DNA of 64,000 bases from NCBI RefSeq assembly GCF_025643335.1, contig NZ_CP092489.1, forward strand, positions 952,001 through 1,016,000, written 5' to 3'. Below the pieces are notes generated by a model, which saw nothing but the letters and a program-made list of their open reading frames with translations, had not been told where the DNA came from and searched no databases. Source of the DNA: Endozoicomonas sp. Mp262 (GTDB lineage Bacteria; Pseudomonadota; Gammaproteobacteria; Pseudomonadales; Endozoicomonadaceae). Made by a program: the position numbers and the translations under genes. This document shows, one piece after another, positions 43,229 to 52,400 of the stretch (positions within the stretch are counted from its first letter, which is position 1; each line of letters starts with the position of its first letter).

Positions 43229-43233
43229 TGAAT

Positions 43234-43320
43234 TGGTGCCCAGGAGAAGACTCGAACTTCCACGCCATTTCTGACACTAGCACCTGAAGCTAGCGCGTCT
43301 ACCAATTCCGCCACCTGGGC
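43234..43320 (-). tRNA. tRNA-Leu (anticodon CAG), copy 1
   Basis: A minus-strand 87-base class II tRNA, GCCCAGGTGGCGGAATTGGT to GGGCACCA. The anticodon arm CTAGC-TTCAGGT-GCTAG gives anticodon CAG. The long variable arm TGTCA-GAAA-TGGCG marks leucine. Confidence 0.96.
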
Positions 43321-43389
43321 AAACAACTTGTATCAAGAAACAGTAAGTTTCTTTGCTGTTATCGCTTATGAAGCCATAACATTGAATTT

Positions 43390-43476
43390 TGGTGCCCAGG
43401 AGAAGACTCGAACTTCCACGCCCTTTCGGACACTAGCACCTGAAGCTAGCGCGTCTACCAATTCCGCCACCTGGGC
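43390..43476 (-). tRNA. tRNA-Leu (anticodon CAG), copy 2
   Basis: Identical to copy 1 except in the variable arm (TGTCC-GAAA-GGGCG), where the two changes restore pairing. It lies 69 bases upstream of copy 1 and the two are likely transcribed together. Confidence 0.96.
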
Positions 43477-43675
43477 CTTGATGTTGCTGAACAACTCAAG
43501 ATGCCGCGCATAATAGATACAGCGAACAAATGTGTCAACACCTTAAGCGCTTCGGCTTGTACTGATCTGTGGCAGAAAGCGGGTCTGAATCGTTGCCTCT
43601 TTTGCAAAGCAGGATAAATGACACACACCTGACACTGTCATCAAGGGCAGTTGGATAATTTGCCTCCGGGATTTT

Positions 43676-44539
43676 TTACTGTTTCCCGGGTGTGTCAGGT
43701 TGCCAATCAGGATAACCAAACAAGTGGCGAAATCTTTGCCCTAAGGTTTTACCCGGTGCAAAGGCATCCCTGAACATATCTCGCCACTCATGAAAGGTTA
43801 GGGTAACAGGGTTGTAAGTGTTAACCTGACGGGGAATGCCATACCGGCAGGCTTCTGTTTCCTTTTCTTCTACAAAGGTGCCAAACAACCTGTCCCAGAT
43901 AATCAGAATGCCACCAAAGTTTTTATCAATATAATCCGCGTTATGGGCATGGTGCACCCGGTGATGTCTTGGTGTATTAAATGCCCATTCAAACCAGCCC
44001 AGTTTGGGAACCAGCTGACTGTGGATAAAGAATTGATAAAACAGGTTTAACAATACCACCATCACCACAGTTTCCGGTGGAAAACCCAGCATCACCAAAG
44101 GTACCCAGAATAGCCACATCCCGGAAATCGGGTAAGTCAGGCTCTGGCGAAAGGCCGTGGAGAAATTCAAACGCTGGGAAGAATGATGGGCCACATGGGA
44201 AGCCCACATCCAGCGGATATTATGACTGGCCCGATGGAACCAGTAATAAAGAAAATCCTGTAGCAAGAACAGTAAAGCCAGGCTCCAGGCGGTAGCAGGA
44301 ATATCAAATAAACGAAAATCAAACAGGCTGTAATAAATAGCCAGAACAAATACTCCAGTCAGCTTTTCACTGGCCTGGTAAAAAATGCCCAAAGAGGCAT
44401 TGGAAAAAAAATCCCGCCAGCTATAGTGGGCACTGGTGTATTTTCCCGGGTGTTTTCGAAGCCAGTAAAGCTCGGCAGCAATAGTTATAAAGTAAACGGG
44501 TGTCAGTAGTAACAGTAACAAGCCAACGTCAAAGTCCAC
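43676..44539 (-). CDS. Sterol desaturase / fatty acid hydroxylase family membrane enzyme
   Basis: 287 residues with four or more hydrophobic segments and the di-iron histidine clusters of the family: HRASH (about 97-101), HVAHHSS (about 109-115), and HRVHHAHNADY (about 186-196) with further His upstream (FNTPRHHR). The enzymes hydroxylate or desaturate lipids using O2 at the inner membrane. The bacterial substrate cannot be told from sequence; alkylglycerol-, sterol- or carotenoid-related lipids are all known for relatives. It is a single minus-strand gene with about 140 bases to the divergent small exported protein. Confidence 0.87.
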   Translation of the reverse strand: MDFDVGLLLLLLTPVYFITIAAELYWLRKHPGKYTSAHYSWRDFFSNASLGIFYQASEKLTGVFVLAIYYSLFDFRLFDIPATAWSLALLFLLQDFLYYWFHRASHNIRWMWASHVAHHSSQRLNFSTAFRQSLTYPISGMWLFWVPLVMLGFPPETVVMVVLLNLFYQFFIHSQLVPKLGWFEWAFNTPRHHRVHHAHNADYIDKNFGGILIIWDRLFGTFVEEKETEACRYGIPRQVNTYNPVTLTFHEWRDMFRDAFAPGKTLGQRFRHLFGYPDWQPDTPGKQ

Positions 44540-44676
44540 TTTAATCCCCTATCATTTTTATAGTGTTATGCTGTCAGCAGCATACAAAAGAGTGGCGAGT
44601 ATTGGCAATCGTTTATAATTCATGGCCGCTGCGATGGTGCCGAAAACAATAAAGGTCATTAAAAAACCGGGAAAAA

Positions 44677-45063
44677 ATGAAACCAACGCTGCTGGCCTTT
44701 ACAACCTGCTCTCTTTTTTTAGTTGCTAACTGCTGGAGCAAAAATACTCAGGATGAAGCTAAAACAATGCTCCAGTCACATAAAGATGCTGACTATGAAC
44801 AACGTAAAATCCATGAAGTCATGTCAAACAGTGACCATAAGGATAAAGTGCATATCAATGGCAAATTAACGGGCAAGGCAAAATGCGGAACCTTTGTATT
44901 TGAAGATGAGCACGGCAAAGAAATCCATATCCGCGTTGAAGCCGATGAAATCCCCAACAAAGGCTTGTTATTTAATTATCCAACGGTCATCCACGGCGAA
45001 GTGATTAAAGTTCCGGATAAGCCCCCGCATGTGGATGTGGAAAAAATACATTATGTTTTTTGA
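44677..45063 (+). CDS. Small exported protein, possible OB-fold domain
   Basis: 128-residue precursor with a signal peptide (about 1-19). The mature part has a His/Lys-rich helix (about 28-55) and then a domain VHINGKLTGKAKCGTFVFEDEHGKEIHIRVE, whose strand pattern resembles the bacterial OB-fold (BOF/YgiW-type) proteins of the periplasm: strand, G-x-I/L, 'F-D-x-x-G-x-I-x-V'. The assignment is tentative. No clear Shine-Dalgarno is present beyond GGGAAAAA. Confidence 0.55.
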   Translation: MKPTLLAFTTCSLFLVANCWSKNTQDEAKTMLQSHKDADYEQRKIHEVMSNSDHKDKVHINGKLTGKAKCGTFVFEDEHGKEIHIRVEADEIPNKGLLFNYPTVIHGEVIKVPDKPPHVDVEKIHYVF

Positions 45064-45096
45064 TGATATATTAAGTCATCCCTGAGTCTCCATTAG

Positions 45097-45924
45097 CTAT
45101 GACAAATGGGCTTTATTCCAGAATTGCTGCCACTCCACTGCCTTGTCACCAAGAATCATAAAATGGCTGTTCTTCAGGCTTTCCTTAAAGTTATATTTAA
45201 ATCGCTCACCATCGGGGTTGAGCATCAGGCCGCCAGCCCCTTCAACAACGGCCTGAACCGCTGCCGTATCCCACTCGGAAGTAGGCCCCAGTCGTGGATA
45301 GATATCCGCATTACCCTCTGCAATGCGACACCCCTTTAAAGAACTGCCGACACGCTCAAATTGAATGGAGGGATAGCGTTGTTTCAGCTTCTCGATAAAC
45401 TGATCGGACTGACTATTCCCATAGCTCCGGCTACCCAGGGCAATGATGTCACCAGTGGCAGCCAGACTCCTTGTGGAGATTTGCTCAGCCGCTTCATCCC
45501 CTCTCTGTCGATAGGCTCCACAGCTGGCTCCGCCCCAATAACTGACCTGTGTCACAGGTGTATGGACAATACCAAATACAGGGTAATGCCTGTCCATTAA
45601 CGCTATATTAACGGTGAACTGACCATTACGGTTAATAAACTCCTTTGTGCCATCCAGTGGGTCCACCAGCCAATAGTGCTGCCAGTTTTTGCGCTCCTGG
45701 TAAGGCGTATGGGCAGACTCCTCTGACAGAATGGGGAAATCAAATTCCAGTGAATTCAACCCTCTTTCAATCACTGCATTAGCCTTGAGGTCAGCCTGGG
45801 TGACGGGCGTTTTGTCATCTTTGGTCTGAATACCCACGTCATCCTGCCCATAAACCTGCAAGATGGCTTGCCCGGCCTGATACGCAATTTCTTTAAGTTG
45901 AGCTATAAGTTTTTCGTTTATCAT
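45097..45924 (-). CDS. cysQ: 3'(2'),5'-bisphosphate nucleotidase CysQ
   Basis: 275 residues of the inositol-monophosphatase superfamily. Metal and phosphate site: SEESA (Glu, about 68-69), WLVDPLDGTKEFI (about 85-97) and EWDTAAVQAVVEGAGG (about 217-232). CysQ removes the 3' phosphate from PAP(S) made in sulfate assimilation and keeps PAP from inhibiting RNases and sulfotransferases. It lies three bases downstream of nudE in one operon, a common gammaproteobacterial arrangement. Confidence 0.93.
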   Translation of the reverse strand: MINEKLIAQLKEIAYQAGQAILQVYGQDDVGIQTKDDKTPVTQADLKANAVIERGLNSLEFDFPILSEESAHTPYQERKNWQHYWLVDPLDGTKEFINRNGQFTVNIALMDRHYPVFGIVHTPVTQVSYWGGASCGAYRQRGDEAAEQISTRSLAATGDIIALGSRSYGNSQSDQFIEKLKQRYPSIQFERVGSSLKGCRIAEGNADIYPRLGPTSEWDTAAVQAVVEGAGGLMLNPDGERFKYNFKESLKNSHFMILGDKAVEWQQFWNKAHLS

Positions 45925-45927
45925 CTG

Positions 45928-46491
45928 TCAGTCCTGAAAGAGTAGACCTTGCTGAAGCTGATCCCTCACCAGATAAAGCGCCGCCAAAGCACGCCCCTCA
46001 GAGAAATCAGGCCGTTCATTAAGTTCCAGTAATTGATCAAATGAGTGCTCTTCAACAATAAGCGGCTCTGGCTCATCACCTTCCAGCTTTTCTTCATAAA
46101 GCCCGCGGGCTACAACCACATGAATTGAACTGCACATATAGTTGGGAGACAGGGTAAATTGAGTCAGTTCATGCCACTGTGTAGCCCCGTGACCAATTTC
46201 TTCTTTCAGTTCACGGTTAGCACCTTCTATCAGGGTTTCCCCGGCTTCCACCAAACCTTTTGGCAGAGTCAGCTGATAATCCTCGGTGCCAGCTGCATAC
46301 TCACGAATCATCAGAAAACGATTGTTATCTACTAACGGAACAACCATGACTGCTTTATGCCCGCCCCCAAAACGCCCCAGCCGCTCATAGGTTCTTTCTG
46401 CACCATTGGAGAATTTAAGTGTTAGTTCTTCTACCCGGAACAGCCGGGTTTTAACCAGCTCCCGGCAACCAAGAATTTCAGGTTTTTTCAT
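45928..46491 (-). CDS. nudE: ADP compounds hydrolase NudE
   Basis: 187 residues, family length. The Nudix box is GLVEAGETLIEGANRELKEEIG (GX5EX7REUXEEXGU; about residues 85-106). N-terminal LVKTRLFRVEELTLKFSNG and C-terminal LNERPDFSEGRALAALYL are NudE-specific. It hydrolyses ADP-ribose, NADH and diadenosine polyphosphates. It is the first gene of the nudE-cysQ unit. Confidence 0.93.
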   Translation of the reverse strand: MKKPEILGCRELVKTRLFRVEELTLKFSNGAERTYERLGRFGGGHKAVMVVPLVDNNRFLMIREYAAGTEDYQLTLPKGLVEAGETLIEGANRELKEEIGHGATQWHELTQFTLSPNYMCSSIHVVVARGLYEEKLEGDEPEPLIVEEHSFDQLLELNERPDFSEGRALAALYLVRDQLQQGLLFQD

Positions 46492-46741
46492 AATTCCCTG
46501 CCTTTGTCTGAAAAAACAGTAGAGTCATTGTATAGAGAGACAACCATCCAGGCTAATAAGATACTGCCATCCGCTGGTTTAAAAACGCCTGACAGTTCTT
46601 TGTTATCTATACCAACACCCTTGTTATAACTCACCGGCAAATTATTCTGTCTAATCTCCTATGCAAGCTGTTAATTCCATTGGGACATACTATCACCGTA
46701 AATAATTTGGAATTAACACTAATAGTGGCAAGGAGAGCAAA

Positions 46742-48136
46742 ATGAACATCAATAACTTTAATCAAATACAAAGGCTCCTACAATCAGGCGCTTACAAGAT
46801 AAACGAGAGCACAAAAGCCATTCAAACCAATGATGGATATTCTGTTATTTGCAATGGCAGCAAGATTGAAATTTATAACACGTTTAACAAACTGCCTCCC
46901 GCTGCTAAAAAGTTAGCCACAAAGACTCTTAGTCAATTCAATATAACCAAGTCTAAAATACAGCTTGACTCTATGGACAAACCACCTCTGATGCACAAAA
47001 AAAATGATCCTGTATTAAAGACGAATGCCACTCAAAGTCATGGAAAGGCCGTTAATGAAACAGCTAAAAGAAAAATACCTGTCAAAGCCAATAACCCTTA
47101 TTTAGTTAATATCAACCCATCGTTATATAGTAAATTTAAGGACATGGTAGACAGGATCAGGCCGATGGATACAGAGGGGGCTGATAAATTAATCGAAAGA
47201 TTTAATGGCATCAGCACCCAAAGAGAGCTGGTCAATCTTATCGATGATGCCCGCGATGAGTTATCCCGTATAGCCGGTAAACGATTAACCGATCAAAACC
47301 CCAATATTGCAGACCTGAGTGACCCCAACAGACCCACAAAGCTGGCTGAGCAATTATCATCCCTTTATGACGATGAGTGGACAGACGCTTATGAGGAGCT
47401 GGAGAAGGCTGGCTATTCCGAGAAGGCTGGCATAGACCTATTAATGCGCAGCCTTTATAGCCTGGAAAAGCTGGCTGCACTGCATATGGACTCGGATAGC
47501 AGAAGTCAGTCAGAAGCAGCAAATGTTAACCATGTGCTAAATATGCACAGACAGCATCCTGATAATAAACATTCTGGCAAACATCTGGAGGCTTACTTGA
47601 GGCAGGCCTGCACTATCATGGTTCGGGCAAAAAAACTCAGACCGGCTGTGGTACTGATGCCTGAAGCCCATAAGGGAGCAGCTGTAGATAAGAACTATTA
47701 CAGAATATATACGTCCTCAGGCTCCACTGTTGACTATCAGGTATGGCCAGCCCTGTTGCTCCACAAAAACGGGCCACTGCTTTCCAAAGGCATTGTACAG
47801 GGATACTCAAGGCCTGTTTCAATCAAAAAACCGGTAAAAGCCACACCTGCACAAAAGCATGTACTGACCCTGGATAGGCAACTACAAAACATAGTGATCA
47901 AAGTCTTACAAGATGACCGGATTACATTGGAACATGTGCGGTTCTGGTTAAAAAATCAAGAAGCGGGTATTCTGCGGTTTCTGCAAAAAAATATCGAAAG
48001 GTATACCGCCGGTTTCTCTGGATACAAAGCCAATATGCTGAAATGGCTGGTTAACCGGTCAGTGGTAAACGACGTACAACCCCATGCCGGTAATGATCCC
48101 CACGAAATGGCGCGTTTTCAGAAAGTCAGGCATTAA
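46742..48136 (+). CDS. Hypothetical protein, possible MIEAP-like C-terminal domain (candidate effector)
   Basis: 464 residues, no signal peptide or membrane segment, Lys/Asn-rich. An N-terminal region (about 1-130) of low similarity to anything known is followed by helices (about 135-270) and a globular part (280-360) with LRQACTIMVRAKKLRPAVVLMPE, YYRIYTSSGSTVDYQVWPAL and NGPLLSKGIVQG. From memory, this order of a helix with W/M-x3-PP, then 'VWPALxxxxxGPxLxKG', resembles the C-terminal domain of eukaryotic mitochondria-eating protein (MIEAP/SPATA18). That link is tentative. It splits the nudE-cysQ and yrfG-hslR blocks and has its own terminator at 48171-48200. Confidence 0.55.
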   Translation: MNINNFNQIQRLLQSGAYKINESTKAIQTNDGYSVICNGSKIEIYNTFNKLPPAAKKLATKTLSQFNITKSKIQLDSMDKPPLMHKKNDPVLKTNATQSHGKAVNETAKRKIPVKANNPYLVNINPSLYSKFKDMVDRIRPMDTEGADKLIERFNGISTQRELVNLIDDARDELSRIAGKRLTDQNPNIADLSDPNRPTKLAEQLSSLYDDEWTDAYEELEKAGYSEKAGIDLLMRSLYSLEKLAALHMDSDSRSQSEAANVNHVLNMHRQHPDNKHSGKHLEAYLRQACTIMVRAKKLRPAVVLMPEAHKGAAVDKNYYRIYTSSGSTVDYQVWPALLLHKNGPLLSKGIVQGYSRPVSIKKPVKATPAQKHVLTLDRQLQNIVIKVLQDDRITLEHVRFWLKNQEAGILRFLQKNIERYTAGFSGYKANMLKWLVNRSVVNDVQPHAGNDPHEMARFQKVRH

Positions 48137-48170
48137 CCACTGCTATGATACAATGGTGTGCTACCTACTC

Positions 48171-48200
48171 CCCCTGCCGTTAAAGTACGGCAGGGGTTCT
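48171..48200 (+). terminator. Hairpin terminator after the MIEAP-like gene
   Basis: CCCCTGCCGT/ACGGCAGGGG perfect 10-bp stem with a six-base loop, followed by TTCT. Confidence 0.8.
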
Positions 48201-48224
48201 ACTACTCAGTGACGCTCATAAGCA

Positions 48225-48887
48225 ATGATTAACTGGAATTCCATAGATACCGTTCTGCTTGATATGGACGGGACGCTGCTTGACCTCCATTTTGACAACT
48301 ACTTCTGGCAGGAATATGTCCCGCTAAAATACGCAGAGAAACACGGCATATCCCTTGAGCAGTCAAAAGCAGAACTAGACCCCAGGTTTGCCCAGACCCA
48401 CGGTAAATTACAATGGTACTGCCTGGATTACTGGCGTAAGGAACTTGACCTGGATATTGTGGCCATGAAACAGGAAATCGCCCACCTGATCTCTTTCCGC
48501 CCCTATGCAGATACATTCCTCCAGTCCATTAAAGATGCCGGAAAAGAGGTGATAATGATCACCAATGCCCACCGGGACAGCCTGTCATTAAAGCTGGAGC
48601 GCCTATCCATGGCCCACTATTTTGACCGGCTTATCAGCTCTCATGATTATGGTTACCCCAAGGAAAACCAGTTATTCTGGTGCAGGCTGGAGGAAGAGAT
48701 CGGCCTGAATAAATCCAGGGCATTGTTTATTGATGATGGTGTCAATATCCTTGATGCGGCTAAAACTTTTGGTATCGCCAACCTGCTGGCCATACGCTAT
48801 CCGGACAGCCAAAAATCCGCATGGGATACCGGAAGCTATAATGCGGTTGAAGACTATCGAGACTTGTTGATCAAACCCCATGAATAA
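48225..48887 (+). CDS. yrfG: GMP/IMP nucleotidase, HAD superfamily
   Basis: 220 residues. HAD motif I is VLLDMDGTLLDL (about 10-21), motif II is IMITNAH (Thr in MITN, about 109), and motif III/IV is ALFIDDGVNIL (about 165-175). FDNYFWQEYVPLKYAEKHG and LQWYCLDYW are typical of YrfG, which dephosphorylates GMP and IMP. Its stop overlaps the hslR start by eight bases; yrfG-hslR is a conserved gammaproteobacterial pair. Confidence 0.92.
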   Translation: MINWNSIDTVLLDMDGTLLDLHFDNYFWQEYVPLKYAEKHGISLEQSKAELDPRFAQTHGKLQWYCLDYWRKELDLDIVAMKQEIAHLISFRPYADTFLQSIKDAGKEVIMITNAHRDSLSLKLERLSMAHYFDRLISSHDYGYPKENQLFWCRLEEEIGLNKSRALFIDDGVNILDAAKTFGIANLLAIRYPDSQKSAWDTGSYNAVEDYRDLLIKPHE

Positions 48888-49269
48888 AACATCCGAAAAA
48901 ATCAGGCTGGACAAATGGCTATGGGCTGCCCGGTTTTACAAAACCCGCAGCATTGCCAAGGAAGCCATCGATGGCGGTAAAGTACACCTCAATGGCAGTC
49001 GCTGTAAGCCCGGTAAAGAGCCTAAGGTGGGAGATACCATTCGCTTACGGGCAGGCTGGGACGAAAGAACCGTGGTTGTTCAGACACTGTCTGATAAGCG
49101 CCAGAAAGCAGAGCTGGCACAGCAGTTATACCTTGAAACGGAAGAAAGTATTGCTCTGCGGGAAAAATCGGCTCTGGAACGGAAAGCCCTGCGTGGGGCA
49201 ACACCAAGGCCCGATCATCGGCCAGATAAAAAAGAGCGAAGAAAGTTGAGGGAATTGAAGCCTCACTAA
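48880..49269 (+). CDS. hslR: Ribosome-associated heat shock protein Hsp15
   Basis: 129 residues. An S4 RNA-binding domain occupies the N-terminus (RLDKWLWAARFYKTRSIAKEAIDGGKVHLNG, about 9-40), followed by a basic C-terminal tail (DKKERRKLRELKPH). Hsp15 binds stalled 50S subunits carrying nascent chains and helps recycle them after heat shock. It is translationally coupled to yrfG. Confidence 0.94.
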   Translation: MNKTSEKIRLDKWLWAARFYKTRSIAKEAIDGGKVHLNGSRCKPGKEPKVGDTIRLRAGWDERTVVVQTLSDKRQKAELAQQLYLETEESIALREKSALERKALRGATPRPDHRPDKKERRKLRELKPH

Positions 49270-49276
49270 TTCTTAC

Positions 49277-49479
49277 GGGAATGGGGAATGGGGAATGGGG
49301 AATGGGGAATGGGGAATGGGGAATGGGAACAGTGTACTAACTGCTCCTACAAAAGTGCAAATAACCACTCAGTCAAAACTGATATAGCAACTCAGAAAAA
49401 ATAATGACCTTCTATTCACCATTCCCTATTCCCTATTCCCTATTCCCCATTCCCTATTCCCCATTCACCATTCCCCATT
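49277..49479. repeat. Inverted heptanucleotide arrays between convergent genes
   Basis: About seven copies of GGGAATG (49277-49328) face about nine copies of the complement (CATTCCC and the variant TATTCCC, 49411-49479), with about 80 unique bases between. The two arrays could fold into one long cruciform or hairpin. They fill almost the whole gap between hslR and the first autotransporter gene. Confidence 0.9.
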
Positions 49480-49482
49480 TAA

Positions 49483-52400
49483 TCAAAACTCATACCGGGC
49501 TTTAGCTGAGAAACTATGAGCCTGGTAGTGATCACTCCAGTTAAGGTTATAGGCGGCGTTCAGTGTCCAGCTTGCCATAATATCCATGGTCAGGCCAAGG
49601 GCACTCTGTAGGCGGAAGCGGTCTCTTTCTGTCTCAGCCACAACAAAGGGATCACCGCCGGCCAGGTAGGTGGACTCGAACTGGCTGCCGGTGCTTTTAA
49701 GGTCGTAATAGCCCATTACACTCAACTCGGGGCGGACAGCATTATTGAACAGTCCCCTGGAAGGATTAATCACCAGTCCCCCGCCTAGCTCCATCACTTC
49801 GTAGTCGCTTGCCTTAATCTTTTGTTCCCAGCCACTATTGCCTGTTTCGGTATAGGTTTGCTTATCAAATCCGACACCACCGTAGTTTAACTCGACCTGT
49901 GGCATCATATCCCACTGTCCCAGGTTGAAGGTGTGTCCAGCCACCAGCCTTAACCCCCAAAGGGTACTATCGTAGTCTGCTTCCACCTGCCTTGAGCCAA
50001 TATATTTTTGTGTGTCATTTTTGCTCAGGCCCAGGGTCAACAGTGAGTCAAAACGCCAACCTTCCCGGCTCCAGTTGCTGTACAGGCTGCCAATATAGCT
50101 GTTGATTTTAGCGTCCCGGCCCTGGTCATTATTAAGAGTGGTTTTGGTCCAGGCACCTGACACACCCACACGCCATGACTCAGTGAAGTTCCAACCGGCT
50201 CCTAGAATATAGCCGTTGGTTTTTCCTTTATAACCCGCCGTGTCAGCCATTGTCGCCTGATCACTTTTGCTGTAGATCACCTGTCCCCACAACTCGCCGC
50301 CATTAAAGCCATCACCAAAGCTGAAACCATTAACCGCACCCTCCCCTTTCTTTAGGGTGATGTTCTGGGTGGTAGTCATTACACCCAGTCCGGCCCGGGT
50401 GGTGATATCCAACGGTTGGGCAACCTGGGAGGCCAGCTGTTTATAATCATTGGTGGAACTTAAGGAGGAAAACAGGGCTTCCGCCTTTTCACTGTCGGCC
50501 ACCTGTCCTGTGGTAATAATGGAAGCACCACCGCCCACCAAAGAGCTTTCGGTTTCAGTAAGGCTGTCTTCAAGCAGCTTATGGGCAAAGGCTGAAGCAT
50601 CCAATGCCGAAACAGTCACCTCAAGCTTAGTGCCATTAACCGCCACTGAGTCCACCTGTAAAAGTCTTCCTGCCGCTGACACATGGCCTTCCGTATGGCC
50701 TTTAATGCCGGTTGAAATATCATTCTCAATGTTATTTTGAATAGTGCCATCTGCTGTGCGATTGGCAACAATGACAGTTGTTGAACCGTTAGCCGCTAAC
50801 TCCGTATAGGCTCCAAGGGTTGCGGCAGTAATATACAATTTACTGTCATCCGCGTTTAAATTTTTCACACTAATGATCGGGTCGGCTGGATCAAATCCTT
50901 CTTCTATCTGAAGCGTTGTTTCCTTCGGTATTGTAAAGTCACCGGTTAAAGTGACACTGGCATTAGTACTAATGGTCAGATCTTCAACATCTGTAATGGT
51001 CTGGCCGTTAAACGTACCTCCCAATATCGCCACTTTGTCATCGTTATGGACAGAACCCCGGATAGCCCCCGTCGTAGAAGCGGAGCTGCCTTCCTGAATA
51101 AAGTGGAGCGGGTTATTGGCCAGTAAAAAATCAATGGCATCCGCTGATGCATTCGCGGTTAATGAACCGTTATTGACACGAATCCTTCCTGACAGGCTTC
51201 CCACCACCTCTATGGCAGAATCATTGGTACTTTCAATTTTGCCCCCGTTCTCAATAAGAATGACATCCGCTCCAGTACCGGAATTCACTTCGCCAGCGGC
51301 AGCAATATAAATAGTACTGTTACTGGCTGCTGAAGAAATGACTGTGCCACCATCCACATGGATTTTACCGTAAACATCCCCTTCCACATTAACACCGTAG
51401 CGAGTGCCTGAAACCGTTCCGCCATTGGTAACCACAAGGGCTTTTGGATCGTTTGCCCCAATCAGGCTTGAAACCCCTAAATGACCGGTGCTGGCAATAT
51501 GAATGGCATCCTGTGTGGTGCCAGTGGTCTTAATAGTGCCATTATCCACAAGGATATGACCCAGTAACCTGCCTTTGGTCTGGATTGCCGGACCGGAAGT
51601 ACTTTCCATCATACCGGAGTTATCAACAATCACCGCAGAGTCAGTATCAGCCCTTCCTGCATTGGCACCACCCAGTTCAGCATCTTCTTCAATATAGAGC
51701 GCCGCATTATCGCTGCCTGTTGCCTTAAGCAAGCTATCGGTTCCATCCACTTCAATAAAATCCAGGCTGCTATACCTGTCCAGATAAACCGCATGGTTGC
51801 CTGCTGCTGTGACCGAGCCTCCTTCTACCACGCTATAAGAACCTGTCAGGGTTGCCTTGTCACTATTGGTTCCCATGGCCCGGTAAGCCGCTTCGCCATT
51901 AGTAGAACTTGTGGTTTGCGTACCTGAAACAAAAATGCCGCCGGTTACACTGCCTTCATTAACAATGGAGCCGGTATGGGTGCCGTGGTTCCAGATAGCC
52001 CCTTTATCTTTACCACCACCTCCTGCACCTGAAAGGGTTCCACGATCTTCAATATGAACCTTTCCTGCCAACGTCCCTTCGATATTAATGGCTGAGAATA
52101 ATTCCGACTCTATTGTTCCCTCTGCCAGAATCACCGTATCGGTTTCTTCGTGAGTGACTGAACCGGAAATATTGGTTGGCAGGCTGTATTCCACTATTTT
52201 GTAGAGATCCGGCTTAATCTCATCACCTTCATCAAACTCACCATTGCTATTATTGTCAATATAATCACCGTCATGGTTATCTTCATTATCGTCATTATCA
52301 AAATCTACAGTGAGAAAATTATTGGGATTTTGTCCTGAAGCCAGGTCATCAGCATCACCCGCCCTTGGATAACCAGTAGAGTCAATTGGTAAATGTGGCG

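Noticed and set aside
43105-43326. An N-terminal extension of the methyltransferase frame running back to 43326
   Set aside because: It is a reading of the tRNA-Leu gene (MFAQVAELVDALASG-type artefact); the signal peptide start at 43104 is better.
49277-49479. CRISPR array
   Set aside because: Units are seven bases with no spacers, arranged in two inverted blocks, and no cas genes are near.
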